From: CADCVT01 sp036389485 | GTDB lineage: Bacteria; Actinomycetota; Thermoleophilia; Solirubrobacterales; Solirubrobacteraceae | Direction of reading: 5' to 3' | Assembly: GCA_036389485.1 (NCBI GenBank) | Contig: DASVPR010000039.1 | Location: 108,921 to 172,920 of the forward strand | Length of the DNA: 64,000 nt | Shown here: piece after piece, positions 48,044-56,959 of the stretch | How positions within the stretch are numbered: position 1 is the first letter of the stretch | How the letters are laid out: each line of letters opens with the position of its first letter | Made by a program: the position numbers and the translations under genes | Notes under the pieces: generated by a model | Told to the model about the DNA's origin: nothing | Seen by the model: only the letters and a program-made list of their open reading frames with translations | Database searches by the model: none

Positions 48044-49898
48044 GGCCACCGGCGTCTCCGAGAGAGAGGCGAGGCAGGTCGCCGAGGAGGCTCGCGAGAC
48101 CGAGTGGAAGCTCCCGAGCTTCGGCAAGGAGCTCTTCCTCGGCAACTTCTGCCTCGACCTGATCCATCCGCAACCGAAGCTCGACCCCGCGGCGGTCGAG
48201 AAGGGCGAGCGCTTCCTCGCCATCCTCCGCGAGTTCCTCGTCGCGGAGGTCGACCCGCTCGCGATCGAGCGCGACGCGAAGATCCCCGAGCCCGTCATCG
48301 ACGGCCTCAAGCGGATCGGCGCGCTCGGCATGAAGGTGCCCGAGCGGTACGGCGGCCTCGGCCTGAGCCAGGTCTACTACAACCGCGCGCTGGCCCTCGC
48401 CGGCTCCTACCACTCCTCGCTCTCCACCCTCCTCAGCGCGCACCAGTCGATCGGCGTCGCCGAGCCGCTCATGCTCTTCGGCTCGGAGGAGCAGAAGCAG
48501 AAGTGGCTGCCGCTCGTCACCAAGGACCACATCAGCGCGTTCCTGCTCACCGAGCCGGACGTCGGCTCCGACCCCGCGCGCCTCGGCGCCACCGCCACGC
48601 CGACCGAGGACGGCTCCGGCTACCTCATCAACGGCCGCAAGCTGTGGGCGACCAACGGCGCGATCGCGGACGTCGTCGTCGTGATGGCGAAGGTCCCGAA
48701 GAGCGAAGGCCACCGCGGCGGCATCAGTGCCTTCGTCCTGCCCTACGACACCGACGGCGTGACCGTCGAGCACCGCAACGCCTTCATGGGCCTGCGCGGG
48801 ATCGAGAACTCGGTGACCCTTCTCGAGGACGTCTTCGTCCCGAGGGAGAACCTGATCGGGAAAGAGGGCCAGGGCCTCAAGATCGCGCTCTCGACCCTCA
48901 ACACGGGCCGCCTGGCGCTGCCGGCGATCTGCGTCGGCGTCTCGAAGTGGGCGACGAAGGTCGCCCGCGAGTGGTCGGCGGAGCGCGTGCAGTGGGGCCG
49001 GCCCGTCGGCAAGCACGACGCGGTCGCGCAGAAGATCGCGTTCATCGCCGCGACCGCGTTCGGGCTCGAGGCGATGCTCGACGTGTCCTCCCGCCTGGCG
49101 GACGACAAGAAGTCCGACATCCGCATCGAGGCGGCGATCGCGAAGCTCTACGCGTCGGAGATGGGCTGGAAGGTCGTCGACGAGCTGATGCAGGTCCGCG
49201 GCGGCCGCGGCTACGAGACCGCCGACTCGCTGAAGGCCCGGGGCGAGAAGCCGATCCCGGTCGAGCAGGCGATGCGCGACATGCGCATCAACCGCATCTT
49301 CGAGGGCTCGACAGAGATCATGCACCTGCTGATCGCGCGCGAGGCGGTCGACAAGCACCTGGAGGTCGCGGGCGAGATCCTCGAGGGCGACGGCGGCGTG
49401 AAGGAGAAGGCCGGCGTCGCCGTGGAGGCCGCGAAGTTCTACGCCAAGTGGCTGCCGCAGCTCGTCGCCGGCGAGGGCCAGAGGCCCGGGTCGTTCTCCG
49501 ACTTCGGGCCGCTCGCGACGCACGTCCGCTTCGTCGAGCGCTCGTCGCGCAAGCTCGCGCGGTCGACGTTCATGCTCATGGGCCGCTACCAGGCGAAGCT
49601 CGAGAACAAGCAGGCCGTGCTCGGGCGGATCGTCGACATCGGCGCGGAGCTGTTCGCGATCGCGTCGGCGGCGACCTACGCGCAGACGCTCGTCGAGGAG
49701 CACCCCGAGCGCGGCGACCAGGCGCTCGAGCTGGCGGACCTCTTCTGCAAGCAGGCCCGGCGGCGGGTCGACGACCTGTTCGGGCAGCTGTTCTCCAACG
49801 ACGACGAGGACGGCTACAAGGTCGCGATGCAGGTCCTCGAGGGCCGGCACACCTGGGTCGAGGAGGGCATCCTCGACCCGTCGCTCGGCGCTGATTGA
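48042..49898 (+). CDS. Acyl-CoA dehydrogenase family protein
   Basis: The 618-aa enzyme oxidises an acyl-CoA at C2-C3 using FAD. The flavin motif is LTEPDVGSDPARLGATATP, followed by GYLINGRKLWATNGAIADV, and the second signature is INRIFEGSTEIMHLLIARE. A C-terminal extra domain of about 170 residues makes it longer than the usual 380-400 aa, as in the FadE/AidB/ACAD9-like longer group. ATG 48042 is the first in-frame ATG; its upstream neighbour GH18 starts head-to-head with a 2-bp overlap. The last 85 bp overlap the convergent acyltransferase gene. Confidence 0.9.
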   Translation: MATGVSEREARQVAEEARETEWKLPSFGKELFLGNFCLDLIHPQPKLDPAAVEKGERFLAILREFLVAEVDPLAIERDAKIPEPVIDGLKRIGALGMKVPERYGGLGLSQVYYNRALALAGSYHSSLSTLLSAHQSIGVAEPLMLFGSEEQKQKWLPLVTKDHISAFLLTEPDVGSDPARLGATATPTEDGSGYLINGRKLWATNGAIADVVVVMAKVPKSEGHRGGISAFVLPYDTDGVTVEHRNAFMGLRGIENSVTLLEDVFVPRENLIGKEGQGLKIALSTLNTGRLALPAICVGVSKWATKVAREWSAERVQWGRPVGKHDAVAQKIAFIAATAFGLEAMLDVSSRLADDKKSDIRIEAAIAKLYASEMGWKVVDELMQVRGGRGYETADSLKARGEKPIPVEQAMRDMRINRIFEGSTEIMHLLIAREAVDKHLEVAGEILEGDGGVKEKAGVAVEAAKFYAKWLPQLVAGEGQRPGSFSDFGPLATHVRFVERSSRKLARSTFMLMGRYQAKLENKQAVLGRIVDIGAELFAIASAATYAQTLVEEHPERGDQALELADLFCKQARRRVDDLFGQLFSNDDEDGYKVAMQVLEGRHTWVEEGILDPSLGAD

Positions 49899-51853
49899 AC
49901 GGAAGCGCCGCCGCTGTGGGACGCCACCGCCGAACACGTTGCGCAGGCAGTCGCCCGGTCGATGGCGCGGCGCAGGTAGGGCGCGAGCGTCGCGCCGTAG
50001 ACCGCGGTGATGTGGTTGGTGTCCTTGTAGACGAGGGCGCCGCCGATGACGGGCGGGCACGTCCGCGCGTCGCAGAAGAACTCGATCAGGTCGACGACGA
50101 CGGCGCGGCCGGATCGCTGCGCGGCGCGGGCCGCGGGGTCGTCGCGGAGCGCTTCGTCCCGGGGTCGGGCGCATGCACTGGCCGGGGCGCGGCCGTCGTC
50201 GAGCGCCTCCTCGACGCACGCGAGGGTGCCGCTCTCGGGCAGCATCTCCGGCGTGTCGCGGATGACCACCACCCGCTCGATCGACACCGGCAGCGCGTCC
50301 CACGCGGCGGCGTAGTCCTCGGCGGTCGCGGCGGCGCCGACCCACTGCGCGACGAACAGCGTGTCGATCTCGGGGTGGCGCGCGAGGTAGCGCGGGACCT
50401 GCTCGCGGAAGCGCAGGCAGCCGGAGCGGTCCGGCTCGGGTAGGTGCGGGTCGCCGGCGGCGAGCGGGCAGTGCGCGCGGGCGAGCGACGTCCCGCGCCA
50501 GCCGTTCCGCTTCGCGACCGGCCGCAGCGCGGCGCGCCAGTGCGACGCGTGGCTGTCGCCGACGATGGCGATCTCGCGTCTCGCGCGTTGCCTGGGCGTG
50601 CCGAAGACGCACGGCAGCAGGAGCCCCTCGCGCGCCTGCGGGGAGCACGGCGCGTTCGGGGCGTCCTGGGCGACGATCGGGGTCGGGACGACGGTGCGCG
50701 GGCTCCTGCAGCGGCGGGCGACGGCGGCTGCCCCGAAGCACGGCGGGCGCTTCGCGAGGACGCGCTGCATCGCGACCTGGTCGCGCTCGACGCGCTCGTC
50801 GAGCGCCGCGGCCCCCGCCGAGGCGAGCAACAGCACGGCCGCCGTGCACGCGGCCGCCGGGCCGAACACGAGCGCCGGCCGCACGCGGACGCGCCGGATC
50901 GGATCCTCGATCGCCGCCTTCGAGAGCCAGGCGAGCGCCAGGGTCACCGCGAGGAGGACGACACGATCGGCGGCCGGCCAGAGGACGATCAGCGGCCAGT
51001 GCCACAGGTAGACCGAGTAGGAGATGTCGCCGATCGCCTCGAGCGGCCGGAACGCGAGCGAGCGGCCCGCGATCACGGCCGTCGCGCCGAGGACCGGCAG
51101 CAGCGCGGCGATGCCCGGGAACGCGGTGCCGGCGTCGAACGCGAGGCAGGCGGCCGCGATCGCCGCAAGCCCCGCGACGCTCGCGCCTCGCCGCCACACG
51201 GCCGCCACCCTCGGCCCGCGGCGCCCGCCGGCCAGCGCGAGCAGCCCTCCCACGCCGAACTCCCACGCCCGCGCGGGCGTCACGAAGTACGCGGCGGCGG
51301 GGTCGGTCGCGGTCTTGTGCAGCGACCAGGCGAAGCTCGCGGCGGTCACCGCGCCGAGGACGAGCCCGATCCTCCGCCGCGCGGCGGCGAGCGCCAGCAG
51401 GACGAGCAGCGGCCACACGACGTAGAACTGCTCCTCGACCGAGAGCGACCAGAAGTGCCGCACGGGCGACGGGGCGTCGTCGGCCGCCTGGTAGTCGACG
51501 GCGACGTCCGCGAGCTGCCAGTTCTCGACGTAGGCGGTGCTCGCCGTGATCTCGCCGAAGAACTGGCCCCACCGCGTCTCGGGCACGATCGCCTTCGTCG
51601 CGAGCGCGCAGAACGCGAGGACGACGAGGGCCGCCGGCAGGATCCGCCGCGCCCGGCGCGCCCAGAACCCCGACAGCGACAGCCGCCCGGTCCGGTCCAC
51701 CTCGCGCGCGAGCTGCCCCGTGATGAGGAAGCCGGAGATGACGAAGAAGACGTCGACCCCGACGAACCCGCCCGGCAGCGCGTCCGGCCACAGGTGGTAC
51801 ACGACGACCGCGAGCACCGCGATCCCGCGGAGCGCCTGGATCTCCGAACGCAT
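49814..51853 (-). CDS. OafA-like acyltransferase with C-terminal SGNH domain
   Basis: The 679-aa membrane protein has an acyltransferase-3 domain with about ten helices (residues 1-340: RSEIQALRGIAVLAVVVYHL, GVDVFFVISGFLITG, RHFWSLSVEEQFYVVWPLLV) followed by a periplasmic-type SGNH hydrolase domain (IVGDSHASHWRAAL with Ser, and YKDTNHITAVYGATL with Asp and His). Such fusions acetylate cell-wall or exported polysaccharides. The last 45 residues run antisense to the acyl-CoA dehydrogenase end and look non-natural, so an earlier stop was probably lost. ATG 51853 is chosen as it begins the conserved N-terminus. Confidence 0.9.
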   Translation of the reverse strand: MRSEIQALRGIAVLAVVVYHLWPDALPGGFVGVDVFFVISGFLITGQLAREVDRTGRLSLSGFWARRARRILPAALVVLAFCALATKAIVPETRWGQFFGEITASTAYVENWQLADVAVDYQAADDAPSPVRHFWSLSVEEQFYVVWPLLVLLALAAARRRIGLVLGAVTAASFAWSLHKTATDPAAAYFVTPARAWEFGVGGLLALAGGRRGPRVAAVWRRGASVAGLAAIAAACLAFDAGTAFPGIAALLPVLGATAVIAGRSLAFRPLEAIGDISYSVYLWHWPLIVLWPAADRVVLLAVTLALAWLSKAAIEDPIRRVRVRPALVFGPAAACTAAVLLLASAGAAALDERVERDQVAMQRVLAKRPPCFGAAAVARRCRSPRTVVPTPIVAQDAPNAPCSPQAREGLLLPCVFGTPRQRARREIAIVGDSHASHWRAALRPVAKRNGWRGTSLARAHCPLAAGDPHLPEPDRSGCLRFREQVPRYLARHPEIDTLFVAQWVGAAATAEDYAAAWDALPVSIERVVVIRDTPEMLPESGTLACVEEALDDGRAPASACARPRDEALRDDPAARAAQRSGRAVVVDLIEFFCDARTCPPVIGGALVYKDTNHITAVYGATLAPYLRRAIDRATACATCSAVASHSGGASVQSAPSDGSRMPSSTQVCRPSRTCIATL

Positions 51854-51897
51854 CGCCCGACCATCGCGCCCGCGCGCGGGGGCGACGATCCCCCATG

Positions 51898-51917
51898 GGT
51901 GTAGGCGCGCCTACACC
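51898..51917. promoter_or_regulatory. Perfect 20-bp palindrome between L,D-transpeptidase and acyltransferase genes
   Basis: GGTGTAGGCGCGCCTACACC reads identically on both strands. It touches the stop codon of the transpeptidase gene and lies 45 bp upstream of the acyltransferase ATG, in the only gap between them. It could fold as a hairpin (8-bp stem with 4-nt loop) acting as terminator or serve as operator for a dimeric repressor of the acyltransferase. Confidence 0.5.
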
Positions 51918-52963
51918 TACGCGCCGACGACCACGGGCGTGCCGACCTCGACGCGCTCGTAGAGGTCGATCACGTCGGCCGGCGCCATGCGGACGCATCC
52001 GTGCGACGCGGCGGTGCCGAGCGAGCCGAGGCTCGCGGTGCCGTGGAAGCCGACCGAGCCGTTGAAGCCGATCCAGCGCGCCTTCAGCGGGTTGCGCGGG
52101 TCGCCGCCGGGGATCGTCTGGCCCGCGAGGTCCCCCGCCCACTCCGACTGCGGCACGTTCCACGGCGGGTCGACCTGCTTGGTCTGCACGACGAAGCGGC
52201 CCATCGGCGTCGGGTAGCGCGGCTCGCCCACCGCGACGCGGTAGGAGCGCTCGAGCTTGCCGCGCCGGAAGACGCGCGCGGTCAGGCCGCTGCGCGACAC
52301 CGTGACGACGACCGGGCTGCGCTCCCAGACGTCCTCCTGCGTGACGTCGGGATCGATGACCTCGGTGTGCGCGGTGAAGGTCCGGTCGGCGTGCGGATCG
52401 AGGAGGGAGTCCATGACGCGCTGCGTCAGCGCCTCGCGGCCGGCCAAGCGGCGGCCGGGCCTCGACTCGCTCACCGCGACGTGGGTGACCTCGAGCGTCA
52501 GCTCCGCGTTCACCGGCGCCCTCGAGACCGTGTCGTGGATGTTGTTGACGAAGGCGCGAACGCGGTCGCGGTCGATCGTGACCTTGGCGCTCTCGTCGTG
52601 GTCCACCCGGCCGCCGGTCAGCGTCCGCCAGCCGCGTTCGATCAGGTTCCCGCCGCGCCCCTTCTCGTAGGCGGCGCGGACCGCGTCGTCGAGGCCGAGC
52701 GTCATCCCCGCCGTCTGGGTGGAGAGCGTGAAGCGCCGGTCGCCGACGCGGATACGGACCGGGCGATCGGCCTTGGCCTTGACCCGCCGGAAGACCTTCG
52801 CCATCGCCTGCTGCTGGGTGAGGCCGCCGACGTCGACGCCCTCGACCCGCACGCCCTCCGCGATCTTCTCCTTGCCCTGCTTGTCCGCGAACGCCAGCGT
52901 CGCGAAGAACGCGGCGGGGATCAGGACCACCAGGAGGGCGAGGAGGAGACGGGCGCGGGTCAT
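51917..52963 (-). CDS. L,D-transpeptidase (YkuD) with N-terminal peptidoglycan-binding-like domain
   Basis: The 348-aa protein has an N-terminal membrane anchor or signal peptide (LLLALLVVLIPAAFFATLAFA), a VanW/YoaR-like domain (residues about 35-200, VRVEGVDVGGLTQQQAMAKV), and a C-terminal YkuD domain with active-site motif HGTASLGS followed by ASHGCVRM (Cys323). It crosslinks peptidoglycan stems 3-3 on the outer face of the membrane. A TGCAAGG/TTTCAGGG element and TAGACT box lie about 50-75 bp upstream. The gene is likely monocistronic. Confidence 0.92.
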   Translation of the reverse strand: MTRARLLLALLVVLIPAAFFATLAFADKQGKEKIAEGVRVEGVDVGGLTQQQAMAKVFRRVKAKADRPVRIRVGDRRFTLSTQTAGMTLGLDDAVRAAYEKGRGGNLIERGWRTLTGGRVDHDESAKVTIDRDRVRAFVNNIHDTVSRAPVNAELTLEVTHVAVSESRPGRRLAGREALTQRVMDSLLDPHADRTFTAHTEVIDPDVTQEDVWERSPVVVTVSRSGLTARVFRRGKLERSYRVAVGEPRYPTPMGRFVVQTKQVDPPWNVPQSEWAGDLAGQTIPGGDPRNPLKARWIGFNGSVGFHGTASLGSLGTAASHGCVRMAPADVIDLYERVEVGTPVVVGA

Positions 52964-53097
52964 CGGAGGCGAGGCGCGGCGAGCGACGGCGCCGCCGGGA
53001 AGCGACGCAGTCTACGACGCCCCTGAAACCCTCCTTGCAGGAATTTCTGCACCTGTGTCGACGGTGCGCGAGCGCGCCCGCCGGGAACTCCTTCCGT

Positions 53098-54267
53098 ATG
53101 CGAATGGCCGCGATCGCCGCCCTGGCGCTGCTCGCGCCGGTCCCCGCCGCCGAGGCAACGGAGGTCGGCGCGGTGCCCGCCGGGAGGGTGCTGACGGCGG
53201 GGCCGGTGTTCGCTGGGCGTGTCGCCCTCTGGCTGGAGACCGACGACCGTGGAGCGCTCGACCTCGCGCGTGGCGGGATACCGTGGCGGGTAGCGGTCGT
53301 GGGCGCCCCGCCCGGCCGGCGCCGGCACGAGATCCTCGACCTCAGCGCCTCGGCGCGCCTGGTCGCGCTCGTTCGCAGCGTCGTCCTCCCGGCGCCGCCC
53401 GGGCCGCCCTGCGACGTCGCGTGCCCGCTGAGCCCCGCGCCTCCTCCGCGCGCCGTCGTCGACGAGGTGTGGGCAGGACCGCCGAGCGGGCCGCTGCGGA
53501 GGGTCGTCGTGCGCACCGCGCGGCAGCAGTGCGGGGGAGCCCTCGTCCCGCGTCAGGTCGAGGTGGTGGGCGGGACCGTCCTCGTCGGCGAGGCGCGCAA
53601 CCGCCGCGCGATCGTGTGCCGGCGCCCGGCACGCCCGCGGATGACCGGGCGAGTGCTCGCGGTCTCGCCTGCCGGCGGAGCGCGGGTGCTGGCGACGATG
53701 CGTCGCGGTCGAGCCCCTGGACGTCTCGCGGCCGAGGGTCGCTGGGTCGCGTGGCGGACGCGCGCGGACCTGCGCGGTGCCGTCGTCGTCCTCGACCGGC
53801 GGACCTCGAGGGTTGCGTACCGCATCGAGGCCCGCCGCTTCGCGGCGAAGAGCTTCGACGTCGACGCCTCAGGGCGCGCGGCGCTGTCGGGCGCGGAGCG
53901 CGCGGCGTATCCCTGCGGGCCGAACGAGCCGCGCTTCGTCCACCGCCTCGCGATCGCCTCGCCGGCGGGCGACCGGCTCCGCGTCCTCGACGACCGCGCG
54001 GGCGCCGAGCTGGTCAGCCTGAGCCGGGGGCGGATCGTCTGGATCGGGGTGGAGCCTTTGTGCCTGAGCGCGATCGGCCCCGTCGCGCGCCGGATCGCCG
54101 GGGGCTTCGGCCCGCTGCGGCGCTTCGCGCTGCCGTGCACCTACACGTTCGCCGACCTCAGGCGGCCGCCGTTCGACGGCTCGCGCCTCGCGGTCGCGTC
54201 GCTCGCCCCGAGCTGCCCCGTGCGCCAGGAGGAGTTCCGCGCGATCCACACCGCGCCGCTCCTCTGA
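53098..54267 (+). CDS. Secreted protein with propeller-like repeats, unknown function
   Basis: The 389-aa protein has a short signal peptide (AAIAALALLAPVPAAEA) and a mature part rich in Arg, Val and Ala with repeated strand patterns such as RVALWLETDDRG, LVALVRSVVLPAP, RWVAWRTRADLRG and GRIVWIGVEP, which resemble TolB/PD40-like blades. Six to eight cysteines probably form disulfides. No enzymatic motif. ATG 53098 is chosen; the next in-frame ATG is at 53104. It is divergent to the L,D-transpeptidase gene across 134 bp. Confidence 0.65.
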   Translation: MRMAAIAALALLAPVPAAEATEVGAVPAGRVLTAGPVFAGRVALWLETDDRGALDLARGGIPWRVAVVGAPPGRRRHEILDLSASARLVALVRSVVLPAPPGPPCDVACPLSPAPPPRAVVDEVWAGPPSGPLRRVVVRTARQQCGGALVPRQVEVVGGTVLVGEARNRRAIVCRRPARPRMTGRVLAVSPAGGARVLATMRRGRAPGRLAAEGRWVAWRTRADLRGAVVVLDRRTSRVAYRIEARRFAAKSFDVDASGRAALSGAERAAYPCGPNEPRFVHRLAIASPAGDRLRVLDDRAGAELVSLSRGRIVWIGVEPLCLSAIGPVARRIAGGFGPLRRFALPCTYTFADLRRPPFDGSRLAVASLAPSCPVRQEEFRAIHTAPLL

Positions 54268-54325
54268 CCACCAGCTCTAAGGGAGTCCTTCACATCGGCG
54301 CCCGCCGAGTTGGCACGATCGCGCC

Positions 54326-55330
54326 ATGTTCCGGCTTCTCACCGCAGCGATCAGCCTGGCCGTCGCGGCGCCCGCCTCCGCGGCCGCTCCCGATCCCACC
54401 CGCCTGCCGCTCGGCGACGGGCACGTCACGACCTCAGGCGCGAAGCGCGGCTGGGTCTACCGGTGCGGGACGGGCGGACCGGGCGGTGGCGCGGAGGCGC
54501 AGGGGCCGTGGATCCGCGACGACGGGACGTTCGACTTCACCGCGAAGGCGGTCGTGGACGGCAGCGTCCGGTGGGCGGAGGCTCGGGTGCGCATCGTGCG
54601 GCGCGGGTCGAGGCGCAAGGTCGTCTCGAACGGCCTGCCGGTGAACTTGACGACGGGCACGTTCCCGATCGCAAGCGACGACGACGCCTACCAGTACGAC
54701 CGCAACCCCAACGCGATCAGCGCGCAGTCGCTCTCGTACTCCCTGCCGGCGAAGCCGAAGCGGGCGGCGCGCGCGTCGTGCCTCTCCCCCGGCCCGATCG
54801 CGATCGCCGTCAACGGCGTGCCGGTGTTCGACGCGCTGGACGCGATGAGCCGCGACGCGGTCGCCTACGAGACCCAGGACTCCTGCGGCGGCCACCCAGA
54901 GCGGACGGGCAGCTACCACTACCACGCGATCCCGGCCTGCCTGACGCGCGGCGCGTCGCCGGCGAAGCACTCGCCGGTCGTGGCGTGGGCGCTCGACGGC
55001 TTCGCGGTGTACGGCCCCCGCGGCGTGGGCGGCGAGGAGCTCGCGACCGCCGACCTCGACGCGTGCCACGGGCACCGCCACGGCGGCCGCTACCACTACC
55101 ACGCGACGCTCGACTACCCCTACACGCTCGGGTGCTTCCGAGGCACCGGGGCTAGCGCGGTGTCGAGCGGATCGCCGAGTTGGCGGCGCGGACCATCGCG
55201 CGGCGCTGCCGCTTGCGGCCCGAGACGCCGAGCTTGGCCTGGATCGAGTAGAGGACGCCGCCCTGGACCCACTCGATCATGGGCGGCGAGCACGAGCCGC
55301 CGCAGGACAGCGGCTTGTAGTGGCCGGTGA
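54326..55330 (+). CDS. Secreted YHYH-domain protein, 3' end runs into neighbouring gene
   Basis: The product (334 aa) has a signal peptide, a beta domain, and a YHYH domain with the doublet GSYHYHAIPAC and GGRYHYHATLDYPYTLGCF that binds metal, probably copper or zinc, in related secreted proteins. Pairs SCGGHPER and CHGHRHGG add His/Cys ligands. Domain logic ends near codon 274 (nt 55147), but the frame continues for another 180 nt across the convergent 55152 gene with an Arg-rich antisense-like tail. Loss of the natural stop is likely. Function beyond metal binding is unknown. Confidence 0.72.
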   Translation: MFRLLTAAISLAVAAPASAAAPDPTRLPLGDGHVTTSGAKRGWVYRCGTGGPGGGAEAQGPWIRDDGTFDFTAKAVVDGSVRWAEARVRIVRRGSRRKVVSNGLPVNLTTGTFPIASDDDAYQYDRNPNAISAQSLSYSLPAKPKRAARASCLSPGPIAIAVNGVPVFDALDAMSRDAVAYETQDSCGGHPERTGSYHYHAIPACLTRGASPAKHSPVVAWALDGFAVYGPRGVGGEELATADLDACHGHRHGGRYHYHATLDYPYTLGCFRGTGASAVSSGSPSWRRGPSRGAAACGPRRRAWPGSSRGRRPGPTRSWAASTSRRRTAACSGR

Positions 55331-55658
55331 TCCCGTTCGCGAGCGACACCGTCCGCTTGAACGAGGGCGCCCCGCCCTCCTCGCCCGCGAAGCGCGCCAA
55401 AAAGCAGGCGTTCGCGCCGCACGGGTCGGTGGCGGCGACCTCGAGCTCGTACTCCTTCTTCGCCCCGCGGCCGCTGCCGAACACGGCATCGCCGTAGTCG
55501 AGGCTCATCCTGGTCGGCAGGCGGATCGGGACGTCGGTGCGCTTCGCCACCTTGCCGAGGTCGGCGCGCAGCACGCGCGGGATGTCGTAGACGGCCGCGT
55601 CGGCGACGGCGGCGGAGGCGAGGAAGGCGGTGAGCGTGATCAGCGTGAGGCGGCGCAT
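55152..55658 (-). CDS. Small secreted protein of unknown function
   Basis: The 168-aa protein has a signal peptide (LTLITLTAFLASAAVADAA) and a mature domain of 147 residues with four cysteines in pairs (DPCGANACFLARF and LSCGGSCSPPMIEW). Sequence ISP/VLYSIQAKLGVSG and a basic C-terminus suggest a compact beta domain. No family is recognised. Its 3' end is overlapped by the tail of the convergent YHYH gene, and its start is only 26 bp from the divergent 55685 gene. Confidence 0.65.
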   Translation of the reverse strand: MRRLTLITLTAFLASAAVADAAVYDIPRVLRADLGKVAKRTDVPIRLPTRMSLDYGDAVFGSGRGAKKEYELEVAATDPCGANACFLARFAGEEGGAPSFKRTVSLANGITGHYKPLSCGGSCSPPMIEWVQGGVLYSIQAKLGVSGRKRQRRAMVRAANSAIRSTPR

Positions 55659-55684
55659 GGGACGCCACGGTACCTTCCCGCGCG

Positions 55685-56959
55685 GTGCCTCTGCGGCTGC
55701 TGTGGATCGGTGCGCTCGCGGCGACGCCGGTCCTCACGCTGTGGCTGATCGCCCGCCACGGCGTCAACGTCCCCCTCGCAGACGACTGGTCGCTCGTGCC
55801 CCTGTTCGAGAAGCGCGACGCCGGGACGCTCACGCTGGGCGACCTCCTCGCCCAGCACCACGAGCACGTGCCGGTGGTCCCGCGCGCCGCCGACCTCTTC
55901 ATGGCGCCGCTCACCGACTGGAACCTGCGCGTGGAGATGTTCCGCAACTTCGGCGTCGCGGTCGTCACCTTCGGCGTGATCCTCCTCGCGCTGCGCCGCG
56001 CGCTCGCCGGGGCGGCGTTCGTCCTCGGGTCGCTCGTCGCGTCGCTGCTCTTCTTCTCCCCCGCGCAGTGGGAGAACTGGCTCTGGGGCTGGCAGCTCGA
56101 GTGGTTCCTCTCGAACCTCGGGGCGATGGTCGCCTTCTACGCGCTCGCGTACGTCGTCGACGGCCGGCCGCGCGGCGGGCTGGCGCTCGCCGCTTTGGGC
56201 GCGCTCGTGGCGACGTTCTCGCTCGGCCAGGGACTGCTCGTGTGGCCCGTCGGGCTGGTGATCCTCCTGCTGCGCCGGCGGCCGTGGCGCGCCTGGGCGG
56301 GCATCGGGACGCTCACGTACGTCGTCTACTTCGTCGACTGGGAGAACCCGGCCGACCTCGGCGACAAGACGAGCTTCCTCGATCGGCCCCGCGACAGCCT
56401 CGACTTCCTGCTGCTCTACCTCGGCCGGGCGCTCGGCGGCAGCGACGCGACCGGCCGGATCGCCGCAGTGGTCGTGCTCGCGGCGTTCGCGGCGGCCGCG
56501 CTCACGGTGCTGCGGCGCCGCGATCCCGACCTCCTCCAGCGAGCCGCGGTCTGGCTGGCGTTGGGCCTGTACGCGATCGGGTCGGCGGTGATCACCGTCG
56601 TCGCGCGGGTCGACCAGCACTACTTCACGAGCCGCTACACGGTCATGACGGCGCTGTTCGCGATCGCGACGATGACGCTGCTCTACGTCGCCGCGCCGCG
56701 GGTGCGCCCGGCGGTGCTGGCGGCGGTCGCGGTGCCGTTGCTCGTCGGCGGCGTGGTCAACGCGCGCGACGGCGCCGACGGGCTGCGCACGCGCGCCGCC
56801 GCGCACGAGGCGTTCGCGAAGTGCCTGCGCGAGAACGCGTCGCCCTACGACCCGTGCGCGCGGCCGGCGTCGCTGAACCCGCGGGTCCTGCGGGGCGAGC
56901 TCGTCCGCTTCTGGCCGCGCGTCGCGTACCTGAGGCGCAAGGGCTGGGCGGGGTTCTAG
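55685..56959 (+). CDS. Multi-pass membrane protein, possible glycosyltransferase-like (GT-C type)
   Basis: The 424-aa protein has about ten hydrophobic helices. The first loop holds an acidic pair (VPLADDWSLVPLFEK), followed by LAQHHEHVPVVPRAADLFMAP, which resembles the first extracellular loop with Asp/Glu and His seen in some polyprenyl-phosphate sugar transferases (GT-C fold). No complete family motif is present, so the glycosyltransferase idea is weak. GTG 55685 follows a TACCTT box by about ten bases. It overlaps the convergent subtilase by 4 bp. Confidence 0.62.
   Translation: MPLRLLWIGALAATPVLTLWLIARHGVNVPLADDWSLVPLFEKRDAGTLTLGDLLAQHHEHVPVVPRAADLFMAPLTDWNLRVEMFRNFGVAVVTFGVILLALRRALAGAAFVLGSLVASLLFFSPAQWENWLWGWQLEWFLSNLGAMVAFYALAYVVDGRPRGGLALAALGALVATFSLGQGLLVWPVGLVILLLRRRPWRAWAGIGTLTYVVYFVDWENPADLGDKTSFLDRPRDSLDFLLLYLGRALGGSDATGRIAAVVVLAAFAAAALTVLRRRDPDLLQRAAVWLALGLYAIGSAVITVVARVDQHYFTSRYTVMTALFAIATMTLLYVAAPRVRPAVLAAVAVPLLVGGVVNARDGADGLRTRAAAHEAFAKCLRENASPYDPCARPASLNPRVLRGELVRFWPRVAYLRRKGWAGF

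Noticed and set aside
48044..48331. Upstream extension of the GH18 gene to 48331
   Set aside because: The added residues are the antisense of the conserved acyl-CoA dehydrogenase N-terminus and do not contain the missing GH18 strand.
47430..53516. 2028-codon minus-strand frame
   Set aside because: It is a GC-bias shadow covering GH18, dehydrogenase, acyltransferase and transpeptidase genes in the wrong frames.
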